Shown here one piece after another: positions 6,665-7,546 of a stretch of DNA of 7,546 nucleotides (its first letter is position 1; each line of letters opens with the position of its first letter). This stretch comes from JAGOTP01 sp964359565 (GTDB lineage Bacteria > Patescibacteriota > Patescibacteriia > 2-12-FULL-60-25). The position numbers and the translations under genes are program-made. The notes beneath the pieces are model-generated. The model was given only the letters and a program-made list of their open reading frames with translations, was not told the DNA's origin and ran no database searches. Location of the stretch: positions 1-7,546 of the forward strand of contig CAYHTN010000060.1 of NCBI GenBank assembly GCA_964359565.1. Direction: 5' to 3'.

Positions 6665-7531
6665 TTACGACGATCTCAATTTTACTTCCTTTGGATCGAT
6701 AGGATGAACGACGGTTCCTTCCGGTGGGACGTACTTCATCTCGCAAAAGTTTTCGCAGACGACTTCTTCGCGTAAAAATGCTCCCGTCATGCGATCACTC
6801 ACGAGACAAAAGAGTTTATTGGCGCGATAGAATTTGTTCCCATCCGTCAGAAATTGGTGATCACGTTCTACAATTGAGTAGCTTTCTTTTAAGATATCGG
6901 TGGTCAGGATCATCCCTTTTAAATGATCATCGGTGACCCAGGTACAAATTTGGATGGGCTGATTGGTTGGATTGTAGAGCTGAAGGTCGATGTAGTTGTA
7001 GAAAAGAGTCGCCCCGCTTCCAAACGGAAGGGTTCGTCCAGAATCTGGGAAGGCGTCAAAGCTATGACGATAACGTTGCGTCACGACCAGAGGAGAATGA
7101 AGGGCCATCCAGTATAAGAGATTGGCGAGTTGGCACAGCCCACCACCGATACCGACACTCGCTTCGCCATGTGAGAGGAGCAGGCCTTCGACATAGCCTT
7201 TTTTCGCCGTTGGTTCACCGACGAGACGCCAGACCGAAAAGGTTTCTCCGGGTTGCACGACCACCCCATCGATCGCGGCCGTCGCCAGTTTCAAATTTTT
7301 TATTTTATTGTATTGCAACTGCAGGTCTGTGGTTCCCAGCTTCCGAATGAGGAGAGATTGATGTTTCGTAATCCGCGTGGGTAAGTGAGTCGCAGATTTG
7401 GTCAGGGCGATTTTCTTGGTCGTCGTATACCAACGGAGCCAAACGGGAAATCGTTGGCGTAGGAGGCTCAGCTTATAGAGCGCGGGATGATACGAGCTGA
7501 GTGGCTTGCGGGTGCTGGGAAGCAATGTCAT
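6665..7531 (-). CDS. VanW-family protein
   Basis: The biochemical role of VanW is unknown. The family takes its name from an accessory gene of vanB-type glycopeptide-resistance clusters, but it is widespread outside them. The core spans about residues 79-190: NLKLA, PGETFSVWRLVGEP, KKGYVEGLLLSHG, GIGGGLCQLANLLYWM (127-142), LHSPL, RHSFDAFPD and LPFGSGATLFYNYIDL. These are the family's hallmark motifs, including the near-invariant GGGLCQ. The N-terminal 60 residues are basic, with no clear signal peptide or membrane helix. The 288 residues are close to the classical VanW size. ATG at 7531-7529 is used, but the frame stays open to the window edge, so the real start may lie beyond it. The gene converges on ligA with 7 bases between stops and no hairpin terminator. 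No vanH, vanA/B, vanX or vanR/S is present, so resistance is not implied. Confidence 0.92.
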   Translation of the reverse strand: MTLLPSTRKPLSSYHPALYKLSLLRQRFPVWLRWYTTTKKIALTKSATHLPTRITKHQSLLIRKLGTTDLQLQYNKIKNLKLATAAIDGVVVQPGETFSVWRLVGEPTAKKGYVEGLLLSHGEASVGIGGGLCQLANLLYWMALHSPLVVTQRYRHSFDAFPDSGRTLPFGSGATLFYNYIDLQLYNPTNQPIQICTWVTDDHLKGMILTTDILKESYSIVERDHQFLTDGNKFYRANKLFCLVSDRMTGAFLREEVVCENFCEMKYVPPEGTVVHPIDPKEVKLRSS

Positions 7532-7546
7532 AAAACGTCGTAGGCT

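Noticed and set aside
6640..6680. Bidirectional terminator between the convergent ligA and VanW genes
   Set aside because: Only a four-base GGAA/TTCC pairing is visible around the ligA stop, with no T-run. It is too weak to call.
6665..7531. Part of a vancomycin-resistance operon
   Set aside because: Only VanW is present. Its neighbour is ligA, and no van ligase, dehydrogenase, dipeptidase or two-component genes are visible.
1..7546. Alternative genetic code (TGA as Gly), CRISPR arrays, tRNA genes, insertion sequences
   Set aside because: TGA ends ligA and the GspE-like gene at sensible positions. No repeat-spacer pattern, cloverleaf, inverted terminal repeats or transposase was found by reading both strands.

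Overview
The window looks like a piece of a small bacterial chromosome, most likely from the Patescibacteria (candidate phyla radiation, CPR). The basis is indirect. Genes are packed with gaps of 5 to 40 bases or short overlaps. Almost no start codon has a good Shine-Dalgarno sequence. A PilM/pilin-type type IV pilus cluster appears without pilN, pilO, pilP or pilQ. The pilin has the 'SLNSARAR..DAQR' pattern that I associate with CPR pilins, and the NAD+-dependent DNA ligase has a CPR-like domain Ia. TGA acts as a stop (ligA; the coupled TGA at 3667-3669), so this is the standard bacterial code and not the TGA=Gly code of Gracilibacteria/SR1. Base composition looks balanced, by eye only.

Layout on the + strand: the 3' part of recJ (1-1074, open at the left edge) overlaps a type 1 RNase H gene (1062-1490). 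A four-gene pilus-related cassette follows: pilM (1520-2611), a protein built like a GspE/PilB assembly ATPase but without its ATPase motifs (2617-3669), a single-domain response-regulator receiver without its phosphoacceptor aspartate (3666-4052, joined to the previous gene by an ATGA overlap), and a type IV pilin-like protein (4062-4544). After 40 bases comes ligA (4585-6657). A VanW-family gene lies on the - strand (6665-7531), converging on ligA with a 7-base gap.

The outer genes recJ, rnhA and ligA belong to DNA replication and repair: 5'-3' single-strand resection, removal of RNA from RNA/DNA hybrids, and nick sealing. The inner cassette belongs to a type IV pilus or related filament. 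Its PilM keeps a complete actin-like nucleotide-binding site, while its two partners appear to have lost catalysis. The pseudo-ATPase lacks Walker A and B, and the pseudo-receiver has Gly where Asp is phosphorylated. Two adjacent, translationally coupled and apparently inactive signalling/motor relatives between pilM and a pilin are the most unusual thing in the window. They could form a regulatory or scaffolding module acting on the working PilB/PilT encoded elsewhere. That idea is inference.

No RNA genes, CRISPR arrays, insertion sequences or convincing terminators were seen, and no stretch of more than 300 bases lacks a gene.
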